Positions 1-6,313 of a DNA stretch of 9,815 bases are shown piece after piece. A program made the position numbers and the translations under genes. Below the pieces are notes generated by a model. That model was given only the letters and a program-made list of their open reading frames with translations, had not been told where the DNA came from and made no database searches. Origin of the DNA: Pseudomonadota bacterium (GTDB lineage Bacteria > Desulfobacterota > BSN033 > WVXP01 > G020346125); NCBI GenBank assembly GCA_030608745.1, contig JAUWDQ010000088.1:1-9815 (forward strand). The letters are read 5' to 3'. Position 1 is the stretch's first letter; the number at the start of each line of letters is the position of its first letter.

Positions 1-1
1 G

Positions 2-724
2 CTGGACAGTAAGAACCGCAACAGCCTTGCCGCCCTTATGCCACTGGTTCCGGGGGCGCAGGTGGTGCATGGGGGGAGAGCGGGAATGGTCGTGGTGGAC
101 ATGAGCTCCATTTCTCCCATCGTAACCAAGCGGGTCGCCACGAAATTGGGGGATAGGGGAATAGATATGTTAGATGCTCCCGTGAGCGGCGGCGAGGAGG
201 GCGCAATAAATGGAACGCTTTCCATTATGGTGGGCGGGAAGCCCGAGGTTTTCCAGCGGGTGAGGCCTATTTTCGAGAAGATGGGAAAAAATATTGTCCA
301 CGTTGGAGAAAACGGTGCAGGCCAGACGTGTAAATTATGTAATCAGATCGTCGTTGCTCTCGCCATCGAGGCAGTTGGAGAAGCCCTGGTTTTCGCGGCG
401 AAATCCGGGGTAGATCCGGCTAAGGTGCGGGAGGCATTGTTAGGAGGATTTGCCCAAAGCCGTGTCCTTGATCTCCATGGTCAGCGGATATTGGAGCGGA
501 ACTTCAAGCCAGGAGGCAAATTCAAATTACACCAAAAGGATACGGAAACTGCACTGTCCTCGGCCAAAGAGTTAGGGGTTTCACTGCCGGGGACGGCATT
601 GGTCGCTCAAATGTGGAACGCCTTGGCGGCCCAGGGAAGGGAGGAACTGGATCATTCCGCCCTGGTGACCGTATTGGAGGAGATGGCGAAGACTGAGGTT
701 CGCCGTAAATGGGGAAATCGCTGA
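2..724 (+). CDS. Beta-hydroxyacid dehydrogenase (3-hydroxyisobutyrate dehydrogenase / 2-hydroxy-3-oxopropionate reductase family), 5'-partial
   Basis: This is the C-terminal three quarters of an NAD(P)-dependent beta-hydroxyacid dehydrogenase. Such enzymes interconvert a 3-hydroxyacid (3-hydroxyisobutyrate, glycerate) and its semialdehyde in the cytoplasm. The frame is open from base 2 to the TGA at 722, so the Rossmann nucleotide-binding start lies off the window and the Met at 38 is internal. Visible family motifs are VVVDMSSISP (about 92-121), the substrate-binding signature DAPVSGGEEGA (173-205), the catalytic-lysine motif GAGQTCKLCN with Lys at 332-334 and Asn at 341-343, and the C-terminal KDTETAL helix (about 536-556). 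The residues coded by about 2-60 match the family less well than the rest. The next gene starts 30 bases downstream, which suggests cotranscription. The exact substrate (3-hydroxyisobutyrate, tartronate semialdehyde, succinic semialdehyde) cannot be told apart here; the family call is firm. Confidence 0.9.
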   Translation: MDSKNRNSLAALMPLVPGAQVVHGGRAGMVVVDMSSISPIVTKRVATKLGDRGIDMLDAPVSGGEEGAINGTLSIMVGGKPEVFQRVRPIFEKMGKNIVHVGENGAGQTCKLCNQIVVALAIEAVGEALVFAAKSGVDPAKVREALLGGFAQSRVLDLHGQRILERNFKPGGKFKLHQKDTETALSSAKELGVSLPGTALVAQMWNALAAQGREELDHSALVTVLEEMAKTEVRRKWGNR

Positions 725-754
725 AGAGCATCAACGTGCTCTTTGAGGACGGGG

Positions 755-2092
755 ATGACGGAAAGAGAAGGGAAAAACCGACCGAGAAGGGTGATCATCA
801 TGGGGGCAGCGGGGAGGGATTTTCACAATTTCAACCTCTGCTTTCGCGATCGAGCCGAGTACCGGGTCGTCGCCTTCACCGCGGCACAGATTCCCAACAT
901 CGAGGGAAGGTGTTATCCGGCTGAGTTAGCGGGAAAACTCTACCCCAAGGGGATTCCCATCTACCCGGAGTCGGATCTGGTTTCCTTGATTCATTCGGAA
1001 TCCGTTGATTTGGTTGTCTTTTCCTATAGCGACGTCTCCTATGGAGACCTCATGCACCACGAAGCTGAAGTGAGCGCTGCGGGAGCCGATTTCATGATGG
1101 TGGGGGTTGCTCACACCCAATTGAAGGCCAGGGTACCCGTTGTCTCCGTGGGAGCGGTGAGAACCGGATGCGGCAAGAGCCAGACTACCCGGAGGATATG
1201 CGAGATATTGGCTCAAAATGGCAAAACTGTGGTGGTGGTTCGCCACCCCATGCCATATGGGGATCTTGTCCGACAAAAGGTACAGCGATTTGCGAGCCGG
1301 GAGGATTTCGACCGTTTTCACTGCACCATCGAGGAGCGGGAGGAGTATGAACCTCACATCGAGCGGGGAACCGTCGTGTATGCGGGTGTGGATTATGGGG
1401 AGGTCCTCTCTCAAGCCCAGGAGGAGGCGGATATCCTGGTATGGGATGGCGGAAACAACGATACACCTTTTTTCAAACCTACGCTTCACATCGTGCTCGT
1501 CGATCCCCACCGGCCAGGACACGAGCTCCGGTATTATCCGGGGGAAACCAATTTGCGCCTTGCTGACGCGGTGGTAATCAACAAGGTCGATACGGTAGAC
1601 CCACGAAATTTGGATCAGATGAGGGATAACATCCGTCGCGTTAACTCCAAAGCCGTGGTCATTTTCGCTGCCTCACCGGTATCCGTTGAGGATCCCTCTC
1701 TCATATCGGGGAAGAGGGTCCTTGTCATCGAGGATGGACCGACAGTGACCCACGGGGAGATGCCCTATGGTGCAGGAGTTGTGGCCGCCCAGAAATTTGG
1801 TGCCCTGGAGTTGGTGGATGCCAGGCCATTCGCAGTGGGGAGCCTGCGGGAGATCTTTAATAGGTATCCCCATTTGAAAAAGGTACTGCCAGCGGTTGGA
1901 TATAGCACCGAGCAGATTGAGGAATTGGAAGCCACCATCAACGCGACGGAATGTGATTTGGTGGTTAGCGCAACCCCGGTCGACCTGTCCCAGTTGATCT
2001 CTATTGGAAAGCCGTTCATCAGGGTTCGATACGAATACCAGGGGATTGGCCATCCCACATTGGAAGATGTGCTCGCCCCTGTGTTGAAATAG
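755..2092 (+). CDS. Cyclic 2,3-diphosphoglycerate synthetase-like P-loop GTPase (COG2403 type)
   Basis: The protein has 445 aa from the ATG at 755, chosen because GAGG (745-748) lies 6 bases upstream; an in-frame TTG at 743 overlaps that site. It opens with RVIIMGAAGRDFHNFN (residues 12-27), the N-terminal signature of cyclic 2,3-diphosphoglycerate synthetase. A P-loop follows (RTGCGKS, Gly140-Lys141-Ser142), then VVRHPMPYGD (161-170), EEREEYEPHIERG (193-205), an acidic Walker-B-like stretch WDGGNND (230-236), DPHRPGHE (250-257) and the base-recognition motif NKVD (276-279). Length and motif order match the full family. The archaeal enzyme CpgS of Methanothermus fervidus closes the phosphoanhydride ring of cyclic 2,3-diphosphoglycerate with ATP; bacterial members are usually annotated only as predicted GTPases, and whether they do that chemistry is not known to me. 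The gene sits between a hydroxyacid dehydrogenase and an aminotransferase, so a role in central carbon or amino-acid metabolism is an inference. Confidence 0.88.
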   Translation: MTEREGKNRPRRVIIMGAAGRDFHNFNLCFRDRAEYRVVAFTAAQIPNIEGRCYPAELAGKLYPKGIPIYPESDLVSLIHSESVDLVVFSYSDVSYGDLMHHEAEVSAAGADFMMVGVAHTQLKARVPVVSVGAVRTGCGKSQTTRRICEILAQNGKTVVVVRHPMPYGDLVRQKVQRFASREDFDRFHCTIEEREEYEPHIERGTVVYAGVDYGEVLSQAQEEADILVWDGGNNDTPFFKPTLHIVLVDPHRPGHELRYYPGETNLRLADAVVINKVDTVDPRNLDQMRDNIRRVNSKAVVIFAASPVSVEDPSLISGKRVLVIEDGPTVTHGEMPYGAGVVAAQKFGALELVDARPFAVGSLREIFNRYPHLKKVLPAVGYSTEQIEELEATINATECDLVVSATPVDLSQLISIGKPFIRVRYEYQGIGHPTLEDVLAPVLK

Positions 2093-2104
2093 ATGTTTTT
2101 ACAA

Positions 2105-2247
2105 GAGTTTTCAGGGTTTCTTGAGTTTCATTAGTTTATTGTAAACGGAATAAACCGAATAACCCGAACAAACCAAACAAACCGGATAAACGCTCCCAAC
2201 ACCGCCAACGATATTAACGATCTCAACGATTTAAACGAAATAAACGA
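2105..2247. repeat. 9-bp-period degenerate repeat array, 4 inverted + 12 direct units
   Basis: The intergenic gap before the aminotransferase is filled by short units with an exact 9-base period. In the direct part a core AAC (usually AAAC) has its C at 2146, 2155, 2164 and so on every 9 bases to 2245, twelve units with no indel; typical units are aataaaccg, tctcaacga and aataaacga. To the left the same motif runs in the opposite orientation: GTTT begins at 2107, 2116, 2125 and 2134. The two arms are in mirror register about base 2140, so the RNA or single strand can form a long imperfect hairpin in several registers. The last unit ends inside the Shine-Dalgarno region of the next gene. Unit bases outside the core have diverged, yet the period is kept. 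Function is unknown: a protein-binding array, an RNA leader, or a decaying tandem repeat are all possible. Confidence 0.9.
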
Positions 2248-2251
2248 GGAG
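2246..2251 (+). promoter_or_regulatory. Shine-Dalgarno GAGGAG deciding the aminotransferase start
   Basis: GAGGAG abuts an ATG at 2252 (no spacer) and lies 6 bases before the ATG at 2258. Spacing therefore favours 2258 as the start. Its first two bases belong to the last 9-bp repeat unit. Confidence 0.7.
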
Positions 2252-2257
2252 ATGAAC

Positions 2258-3619
2258 ATGGAAAGGGAAAAGGCCGTACCGGTAATCAATGTTCCCCCTC
2301 CCGGTCCAAATGCGCGCAAATGGGCTCAGTTTCACAAGATGTACGCCGCTCATTCAACGTACTTCTATGATTTCATTTGGGATCGGTCAAAACCCGCCAT
2401 TGGGCCATTCTGTACGGATGTAGATGGAAATGTCATCATGGACTTCGTTAGCCATGTGGCGAGCTCCCCGTTGGGCTATAACCATCCCAGCCTTGTTGAG
2501 GTGGCCAAGAAAATCGCCGAAATCGACCCGGATCGATACGCCGGGACTGACTTCATCGGCGCCTTTGGCGAAGATCCCGTCGAATGTCCCATTCCGACAC
2601 CTTCACACCTTCATCACAAGCTGATGGAGATCTCACAACAATTCGGTTTCGACAGCGCCTTCTTATCCAATTCCGGTGCGGAGGCGGTCGAAAATGCCAT
2701 TAAAATCTGCTACGACTACCGCCGAAACCATGGATATGGCTTCTGCTTTTTGGGGGCCTTCCATGGACGCACCTTGGGGGCACTCTCCCTCAACAGGAGC
2801 AAAAAGGTCCACCGCGATTGGTATCCACAAATCCCGAAGATCGTGGAGTTGCCCTTTTGTCGTTGCCAGAAAGGGTGCGACTGCGGTTGGAAAATCTACT
2901 CCATACAGAGGAAAGGCGTGATCAGCCGTCTGGCCCAGGTCCTTGACCCGGAAATCGGTCTTATCGACCCGGAAGAAGTGGCTTATATCATCATCGAGCC
3001 CATCCTGGGCGAAGGGGGGTATGATATCGCCAACCCCGAGTTTGTCCGGGAAGTAGCCGAGATCGCTCACCGCGAGGGCATTCCGCTGATCGTGGACGAG
3101 ATCCAAACGGGATTAGGCCGTACGGGAAAGTGGTGGGCTGTGGAACATTTCGGCGTGGTCCCAGACATCATAACGTCGGCCAAGGCCTTGCGGGTAGGCG
3201 CCACCATTGGGAAAAGGACATTCTTTCCACGGGAGGAGAGGAGGATTTCCTCAACATGGGGTGAGGGCAACGCCATTAGCTCCGCCGTGGGCTATCAGGT
3301 CATTCAGACCATCCACGAAGAGGATCTCCTCAAGAATGCGGAGGAGATGGGGAATTATTTCCTCTCCGGCCTGCGCCAAATCCAATCCCGATTCCCCGTG
3401 ATCCACGATGTCCGGGGCCTCGGGCTCATGGATGCCATTTCGGTGGAGAGCGATGATCTGCGGAACCGAGTGATTCGAAGGGCCTTTCAAAAGGGGTTAC
3501 TGCTGACCTCATGCGGGTTCGAATCAATTCGCTTTCTCCCTCCCCTCAACGTTACCCAGAGGGAGATCGACATCGCCTTGAATATCCTGGAAGATGTATT
3601 CTCAGAAATGGTGGCCTAG
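2258..3619 (+). CDS. Class III PLP-dependent aminotransferase (GABA/acetylornithine aminotransferase family) with four-cysteine insert
   Basis: The protein has 453 aa from the ATG at 2258 and should be cytoplasmic. It transfers an amino group, probably from an omega-amine or related substrate to a 2-oxoacid, using pyridoxal phosphate. Fold-type I, class III landmarks are present: the phosphate-binding SGAE (139-142), FHGRTLGALS (168-177), IIEPILGEGGY (245-255), the PLP-contacting DEIQTGLGRTG (280-290) and the Schiff-base lysine in SAKALRVGATIG (Lys309). The lysine motif reads AKALRVGAT where most relatives have KGIGGGFP, and a compact cysteine cluster CRCQKGCDCGW (Cys201, 203, 207, 209) sits before the DPEEVAYIIIEP block. 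From memory both traits mark a subfamily common in haloarchaea. The cysteines could bind a metal. The gene follows the 9-bp array and precedes a DUF6125 gene by 72 bases. The substrate is not predictable; catalytic residues look complete. Confidence 0.9.
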   Translation: MEREKAVPVINVPPPGPNARKWAQFHKMYAAHSTYFYDFIWDRSKPAIGPFCTDVDGNVIMDFVSHVASSPLGYNHPSLVEVAKKIAEIDPDRYAGTDFIGAFGEDPVECPIPTPSHLHHKLMEISQQFGFDSAFLSNSGAEAVENAIKICYDYRRNHGYGFCFLGAFHGRTLGALSLNRSKKVHRDWYPQIPKIVELPFCRCQKGCDCGWKIYSIQRKGVISRLAQVLDPEIGLIDPEEVAYIIIEPILGEGGYDIANPEFVREVAEIAHREGIPLIVDEIQTGLGRTGKWWAVEHFGVVPDIITSAKALRVGATIGKRTFFPREERRISSTWGEGNAISSAVGYQVIQTIHEEDLLKNAEEMGNYFLSGLRQIQSRFPVIHDVRGLGLMDAISVESDDLRNRVIRRAFQKGLLLTSCGFESIRFLPPLNVTQREIDIALNILEDVFSEMVA

Positions 3620-3644
3620 TCATCATTTCGTAATCCGGGAGATG

Positions 3645-3667
3645 TTTCCTCCCATTTGCGGAGGGAA
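3645..3667 (+). other. Small hairpin between aminotransferase and DUF6125 gene
   Basis: TTTCCTCC (3645-3652) and GGAGGGAA (3660-3667) form an 8-pair stem with one U-G pair and a 7-base loop. No T-run follows, so it is a poor intrinsic terminator. The left arm is also complementary to GGAGG in the next gene's Shine-Dalgarno (3681-3688), so two competing folds can be drawn. This is drawn by eye, with no energy calculation. Confidence 0.4.
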
Positions 3668-3691
3668 GATTTCTAACAGAAAGGAGGAGAA

Positions 3692-4204
3692 ATGGATCTT
3701 TCACAATTCGAGGGGATGGAGGCCCCAGCCCTCAAGAGCTACATCGAATTTTTGCTGTGGCATTATCGAGTGGTGGATGCCTTCTGGTTCATCTACGTCA
3801 GCGAGGAGTTTGATCAGCAGACGGCAGAGCGAGTTAACGAACGCGTATGGGCCAGGGTTCCTGGAATGGCCGCGGAGGACCTGATTCGTCGCTTTCATAT
3901 CGAGGAAAAGGGACTCCGGGGATTTGTCCAGGCCTTGAAATACTTCCCCTGGCATATCCTGGTGGGCTATCAGATCCATGAGAGGGAGGACGAGGTGATC
4001 ATAGAGGTGCCCAGCTGCCCTACCCAGGAGGCACGGCTCAAGCGGGGACTGGGTGAATTTGTCTGCAAGGAAATGCACCGGGGTGAGTTTACAAATTTCG
4101 CCAGGGAGATCGATGAGCGAATCCAGGTCGAGTGTCTCTTCGCCCCCCCTGATCCCCATCCCGATGATTTGTTCTGCAAATGGAGGTTTACCCTCGGGAA
4201 ATGA
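3692..4204 (+). CDS. DUF6125 family protein (cysteine-containing, function unknown)
   Basis: The predicted soluble protein has 170 aa and starts at the ATG at 3692 behind a near-perfect Shine-Dalgarno, AAGGAGGA (3681-3688). I recognise it as DUF6125-like from the N-terminal motif FLLWHYRVVDAFWF (20-33), RFHIEEKGLRGFVQALKYFPW (67-87), and the C-terminal sequence with CPTQEARLKRGLGEFVCKEMHR (109-130) and VECLFAPPDPHPDDLFCKW (146-164). Four cysteines (109, 125, 148, 162) and His129 lie in this conserved half and could form a metal or iron-sulfur site. The C-terminal layout also recalls the L-2-amino-thiazoline-4-carboxylic acid hydrolase-like family, a distant guess only. It lies 72 bases after the aminotransferase and 44 before the lipoprotein gene, consistent with one transcript. 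No biochemical role is known to me. Confidence 0.8.
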   Translation: MDLSQFEGMEAPALKSYIEFLLWHYRVVDAFWFIYVSEEFDQQTAERVNERVWARVPGMAAEDLIRRFHIEEKGLRGFVQALKYFPWHILVGYQIHEREDEVIIEVPSCPTQEARLKRGLGEFVCKEMHRGEFTNFAREIDERIQVECLFAPPDPHPDDLFCKWRFTLGK

Positions 4205-4248
4205 GGGAAATGGAAAACCCACATCTTATAACACAGTAAGAGGGTAGG

Positions 4249-5043
4249 GTGAGGGCAACATTTGTAGGAGTTTTACTCATGGTTATCGGCTTGTCCGGAT
4301 GTTCATTTCTTGGCGTTTCGCCCCAGGAACGATGGTACAGGCGGTATGTGGGGCTGGGCGATAGCATATCCATCGATGAATACGCTGGAGGATCCGGCTG
4401 GGGGGCCATCTCCCTTTCCTACTGCAATAAAGATGAAATCTACCCCGAATTTAGAGGGAAGGACCTCCGATCAATTTATCCGGGAATAGATCTCCACTAC
4501 TTGGCCTCCGACGGTGCTACATGCAGCACTGTCCTGGAGGAGCAGATTCCCTCCCTTCCCCCCGGAGATGACAATCCAACAATTATTACATTAACCGTCG
4601 GGGGGAACGACTTCCTCACCGCCATAGGGCCCGGAGGCGGTATTGACCGTGGGGCCATTGATGATTTCCGCTCAAACCTGGTGGAGATCCTGGAAACCCT
4701 TTGTGAGTACTTTCCCAACAGCTTCATCATACTTGGGACTATCTATGACCCGACGGATGGAGTTGGAGATCTGGCTATGCCCGAGGTGGACGTCCAGGAG
4801 GGTTATAAACTCTTTCACGCCTTCAACAGAGCTATCCTGGATATGGGAAAGACCTACGGCGCACAAATCGCGGACATCTATTCCCACTTTCTGGGCCACG
4901 GATCTCACCATGGAGATCCAAACAATCCCCATCACTGCCCCAAGGATCCCTCTTACTGGTACGTCCAAGAGATAGAGCCCAATGCCCGTGGTGCCCACGA
5001 GGTGCGACGGAAATTCTGGGAGGCGTTCGAGAAGGGGTTTTAG
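4249..5043 (+). CDS. Lipoprotein SGNH/GDSL-family hydrolase
   Basis: The protein has 264 aa and a GTG start at 4249, supported by GAGGG (4240-4244) four bases upstream and by the signal peptide that follows at once. A hydrophobic stretch (about residues 4-15) ends in the lipobox LSGC with Cys18, so it should be an outer-membrane or periplasmic lipoprotein. SGNH block I is GLGDS (35-39) with nucleophile Ser39, block II lies around the Gly of ASDGAT (86-91), and block III is VGGND (117-121) with the oxyanion Asn120. The usual last block, DxxHPN, reads QEIEPNARGAH (240-250): Glu243 stands where the catalytic His is expected and His250 is seven residues later. A His-rich loop, GHGSHHGDPNNPHH (216-229), precedes it. 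The enzyme may be an esterase, lipase or O-acyl hydrolase acting at the envelope. Fold assignment is strong; the active dyad or triad needs structural modelling. Confidence 0.82.
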   Translation: MRATFVGVLLMVIGLSGCSFLGVSPQERWYRRYVGLGDSISIDEYAGGSGWGAISLSYCNKDEIYPEFRGKDLRSIYPGIDLHYLASDGATCSTVLEEQIPSLPPGDDNPTIITLTVGGNDFLTAIGPGGGIDRGAIDDFRSNLVEILETLCEYFPNSFIILGTIYDPTDGVGDLAMPEVDVQEGYKLFHAFNRAILDMGKTYGAQIADIYSHFLGHGSHHGDPNNPHHCPKDPSYWYVQEIEPNARGAHEVRRKFWEAFEKGF

Positions 5044-5124
5044 GGGCTCGGACGAATGATATCGTATTTTTCCGATAAACAAGGCTGAGGAAATTGTGGC
5101 GGAATATTGCCGGGCATTTTCTCC

Positions 5125-5154
5125 TTGGCAGCGAATTGGAGGATGTGATACGAT
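5125..5154 (+). promoter_or_regulatory. Candidate sigma70-type promoter before the ADH remnant and SDR gene
   Basis: TTGGCA (5125-5130) as -35, an 18-base spacer, and TACGAT (5149-5154) as -10 preceded by TG plus one base (5146-5148), an extended -10. Transcription would start near 5161 and read the dehydrogenase remnant and the SDR. It was found by eye. The rest of 5044-5219 shows no supported gene. Confidence 0.45.
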
Positions 5155-5219
5155 TTCAGATTGGAATTCCCTTCCATCTTCGGGCTAATGGCCATGAGAA
5201 AGCGAGGATACAGAATATC

Positions 5220-5534
5220 ATGAAGGCCTTGATCTACGAAGGAGAAATGAATCTCACCTTCAAGGAAATCCCTAAGCCCAGACTTGAGAATGGAGAGGCA
5301 TTCATCAAGGTGGCTTTTGCGGGTATCTGTGGCACTGATTTGCATATCTTTGCAGGGAAGCATTTAATGGCAAAAGCGCCCCTTATCATGGGCCATGAGT
5401 TTTCCTGCACCGTCACTGAGTTGTGAGGGGGAAACCGGAAGGCTCTAAGAGAGGGCCAAAGGGTAGTTGCAATGCCGTTATTGTATTGCGGGAACTGGAC
5501 ACCGTTCTGTAAATCTTTTTCCGCTTGGAGATGA
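5220..5534 (+). pseudogene. Zinc-dependent alcohol dehydrogenase (MDR family), N-terminal remnant with in-frame stop
   Basis: The frame from the ATG at 5220 encodes a typical MDR N-terminal domain: MKALIYEG, then AFAGICGTDLHIF with the zinc-ligand Cys, then LIMGHEF with the conserved His-Glu. It is cut by TGA at 5424-5426 after about 68 aa. The same frame beyond the stop is still clearly dehydrogenase sequence, with REGQRVVAMPLLYCGNW (5448-5498), matching the family's 'EGxRVxxxP...CGxCxxC' structural-zinc region. One expected Cys there is Trp, and homology fades by about 5515. The nucleotide-binding and C-terminal domains, about 240 residues, are absent. Five bases after the frame's final TGA (5532-5534) the SDR gene starts. 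So there was at least one nonsense change plus a large deletion. A 68-aa product could still be made behind the weak GAGG at 5204-5207, but it could not be an active dehydrogenase. Confidence 0.85.
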
Positions 5535-5538
5535 AGGA

Positions 5539-6306
5539 ATGATTTTAGAAAAGTTTAGCTTGAAGGGAAAAAGCGGGATCGTTACAGGCGCTGGATCTGG
5601 AATCGGGAAGAGTTTTGCCACCAGTCTGGTACAAGCCGGGGCCGAGGTTGTCATTGCCGGTCGAAATATTGGAAGATTGGAGGCAACGGCGCGGGAGATC
5701 CGTCAATTCGGGGGGCCTGTAGTGCCCATCCAAGCGGATGTAGCAAAGATGGAGGATATCCAGAACCTCGTGGATCGCACGGTGGAGGAATTTGGGAAGA
5801 TCGATTTTCTCTTTAACAACGCGGGGATAATTCGGCGTAATCCCTGCGAAGATTTTACGGAAAAAGACTGGGACGACGTATTCACGGTAAACCTGAAAGG
5901 TGCCTTTTTCCTTTCCCAGGCAGCTGCGCGTGTCATGATCTCTCAAAAGAGGAAAGGAAAAATTATCAATACCTCCTCCCGCATCGCCCTTCAGTCGGGA
6001 AAGGCGTTGCCAGCGTACGGGGCCAGTAAGGCGGGATTGACACAACTGACCAAGTCCATGGCAAACGACTGGGCACAGTACAATATCCTGGTGAACGCTA
6101 TTGGTCCAGGCTATGTGAGGACGGAGATGACAGAGCCCCTCTATCAGGACAAGGAATGGAGTGCCGAAATGACCAGCCGGATCCCCCTCGGCAGGTGGGC
6201 TGATCCAGAGGATCTGGCGGGAGCCGCCGTGTTCTTAGCTTCGGATGCATCCGACTACATCACCGGGCAGACGATATTTGTTGATGGTGGCTGGCTGAGC
6301 ATGTAG
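5539..6306 (+). CDS. SDR-family oxidoreductase, KduD / gluconate 5-dehydrogenase-like
   Basis: The protein has 255 aa from the ATG at 5539. GGAG (5527-5530) lies 8 bases upstream, and MILEKFSLKGK matches the N-terminus of KduD proteins. The frame is open upstream to a TTG at 5467, but that stretch overlaps the dehydrogenase remnant and lacks SDR similarity. Classical SDR landmarks: TGAGSGIG (16-23) for NAD(P), NNAG (93-96), Asn118, Ser147, and Tyr160-x3-Lys164 in YGASK, then GPGYVRTEM (189-197) and the C-terminal VDGGW (248-252). The stretches NNAGIIRR, FTEKDWDDV and RIPLGRW are also shared with 2-dehydro-3-deoxy-D-gluconate 5-dehydrogenase and gluconate 5-dehydrogenase, so a keto-sugar-acid substrate is likely but unproven. 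All catalytic residues are present. It may be transcribed from the promoter at 5125-5154 through the remnant. Confidence 0.9.
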   Translation: MILEKFSLKGKSGIVTGAGSGIGKSFATSLVQAGAEVVIAGRNIGRLEATAREIRQFGGPVVPIQADVAKMEDIQNLVDRTVEEFGKIDFLFNNAGIIRRNPCEDFTEKDWDDVFTVNLKGAFFLSQAAARVMISQKRKGKIINTSSRIALQSGKALPAYGASKAGLTQLTKSMANDWAQYNILVNAIGPGYVRTEMTEPLYQDKEWSAEMTSRIPLGRWADPEDLAGAAVFLASDASDYITGQTIFVDGGWLSM

Positions 6307-6313
6307 TATGTTT

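Noticed and set aside
926..1522. 198-codon minus-strand frame opposite the GTPase gene
   Set aside because: The + strand frame carries the conserved GTPase motifs; the reverse frame has none.
2105..2247. CRISPR-like array
   Set aside because: Units are 9 bases with no unique spacers between them and partly inverted; this is a short tandem repeat, not a CRISPR.
3701..4222. 173-codon minus-strand frame opposite the DUF6125 gene
   Set aside because: It is antisense to a gene with recognised family motifs and a strong ribosome site, and shows no motif of its own.
5055..5085. TATCG/CGATA inverted repeat with a T-run in the loop after the lipoprotein gene
   Set aside because: The stem is only five pairs and the T-run is in the loop, not after the stem, so it does not support a terminator call.
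5094..5219. N-terminal extension of the dehydrogenase remnant from an ATG at 5094
   Set aside because: The extra residues do not resemble MDR proteins, which begin MKALxYxG as seen at 5220; the extension overlaps the promoter candidate.
5424..5426. In-frame TGA in the alcohol dehydrogenase read as selenocysteine
   Set aside because: The expected residue there is usually Gly, the downstream structural-zinc region has lost a Cys, and the catalytic domain is missing, so a nonsense change in a decaying gene explains it better. No selenocysteine insertion hairpin was evident by eye.
5467..5538. Upstream TTG start for the SDR gene
   Set aside because: Residues from 5467 overlap the dehydrogenase remnant in another frame and have no SDR similarity; the ATG at 5539 has a suitable GGAG and matches KduD-like N-termini.
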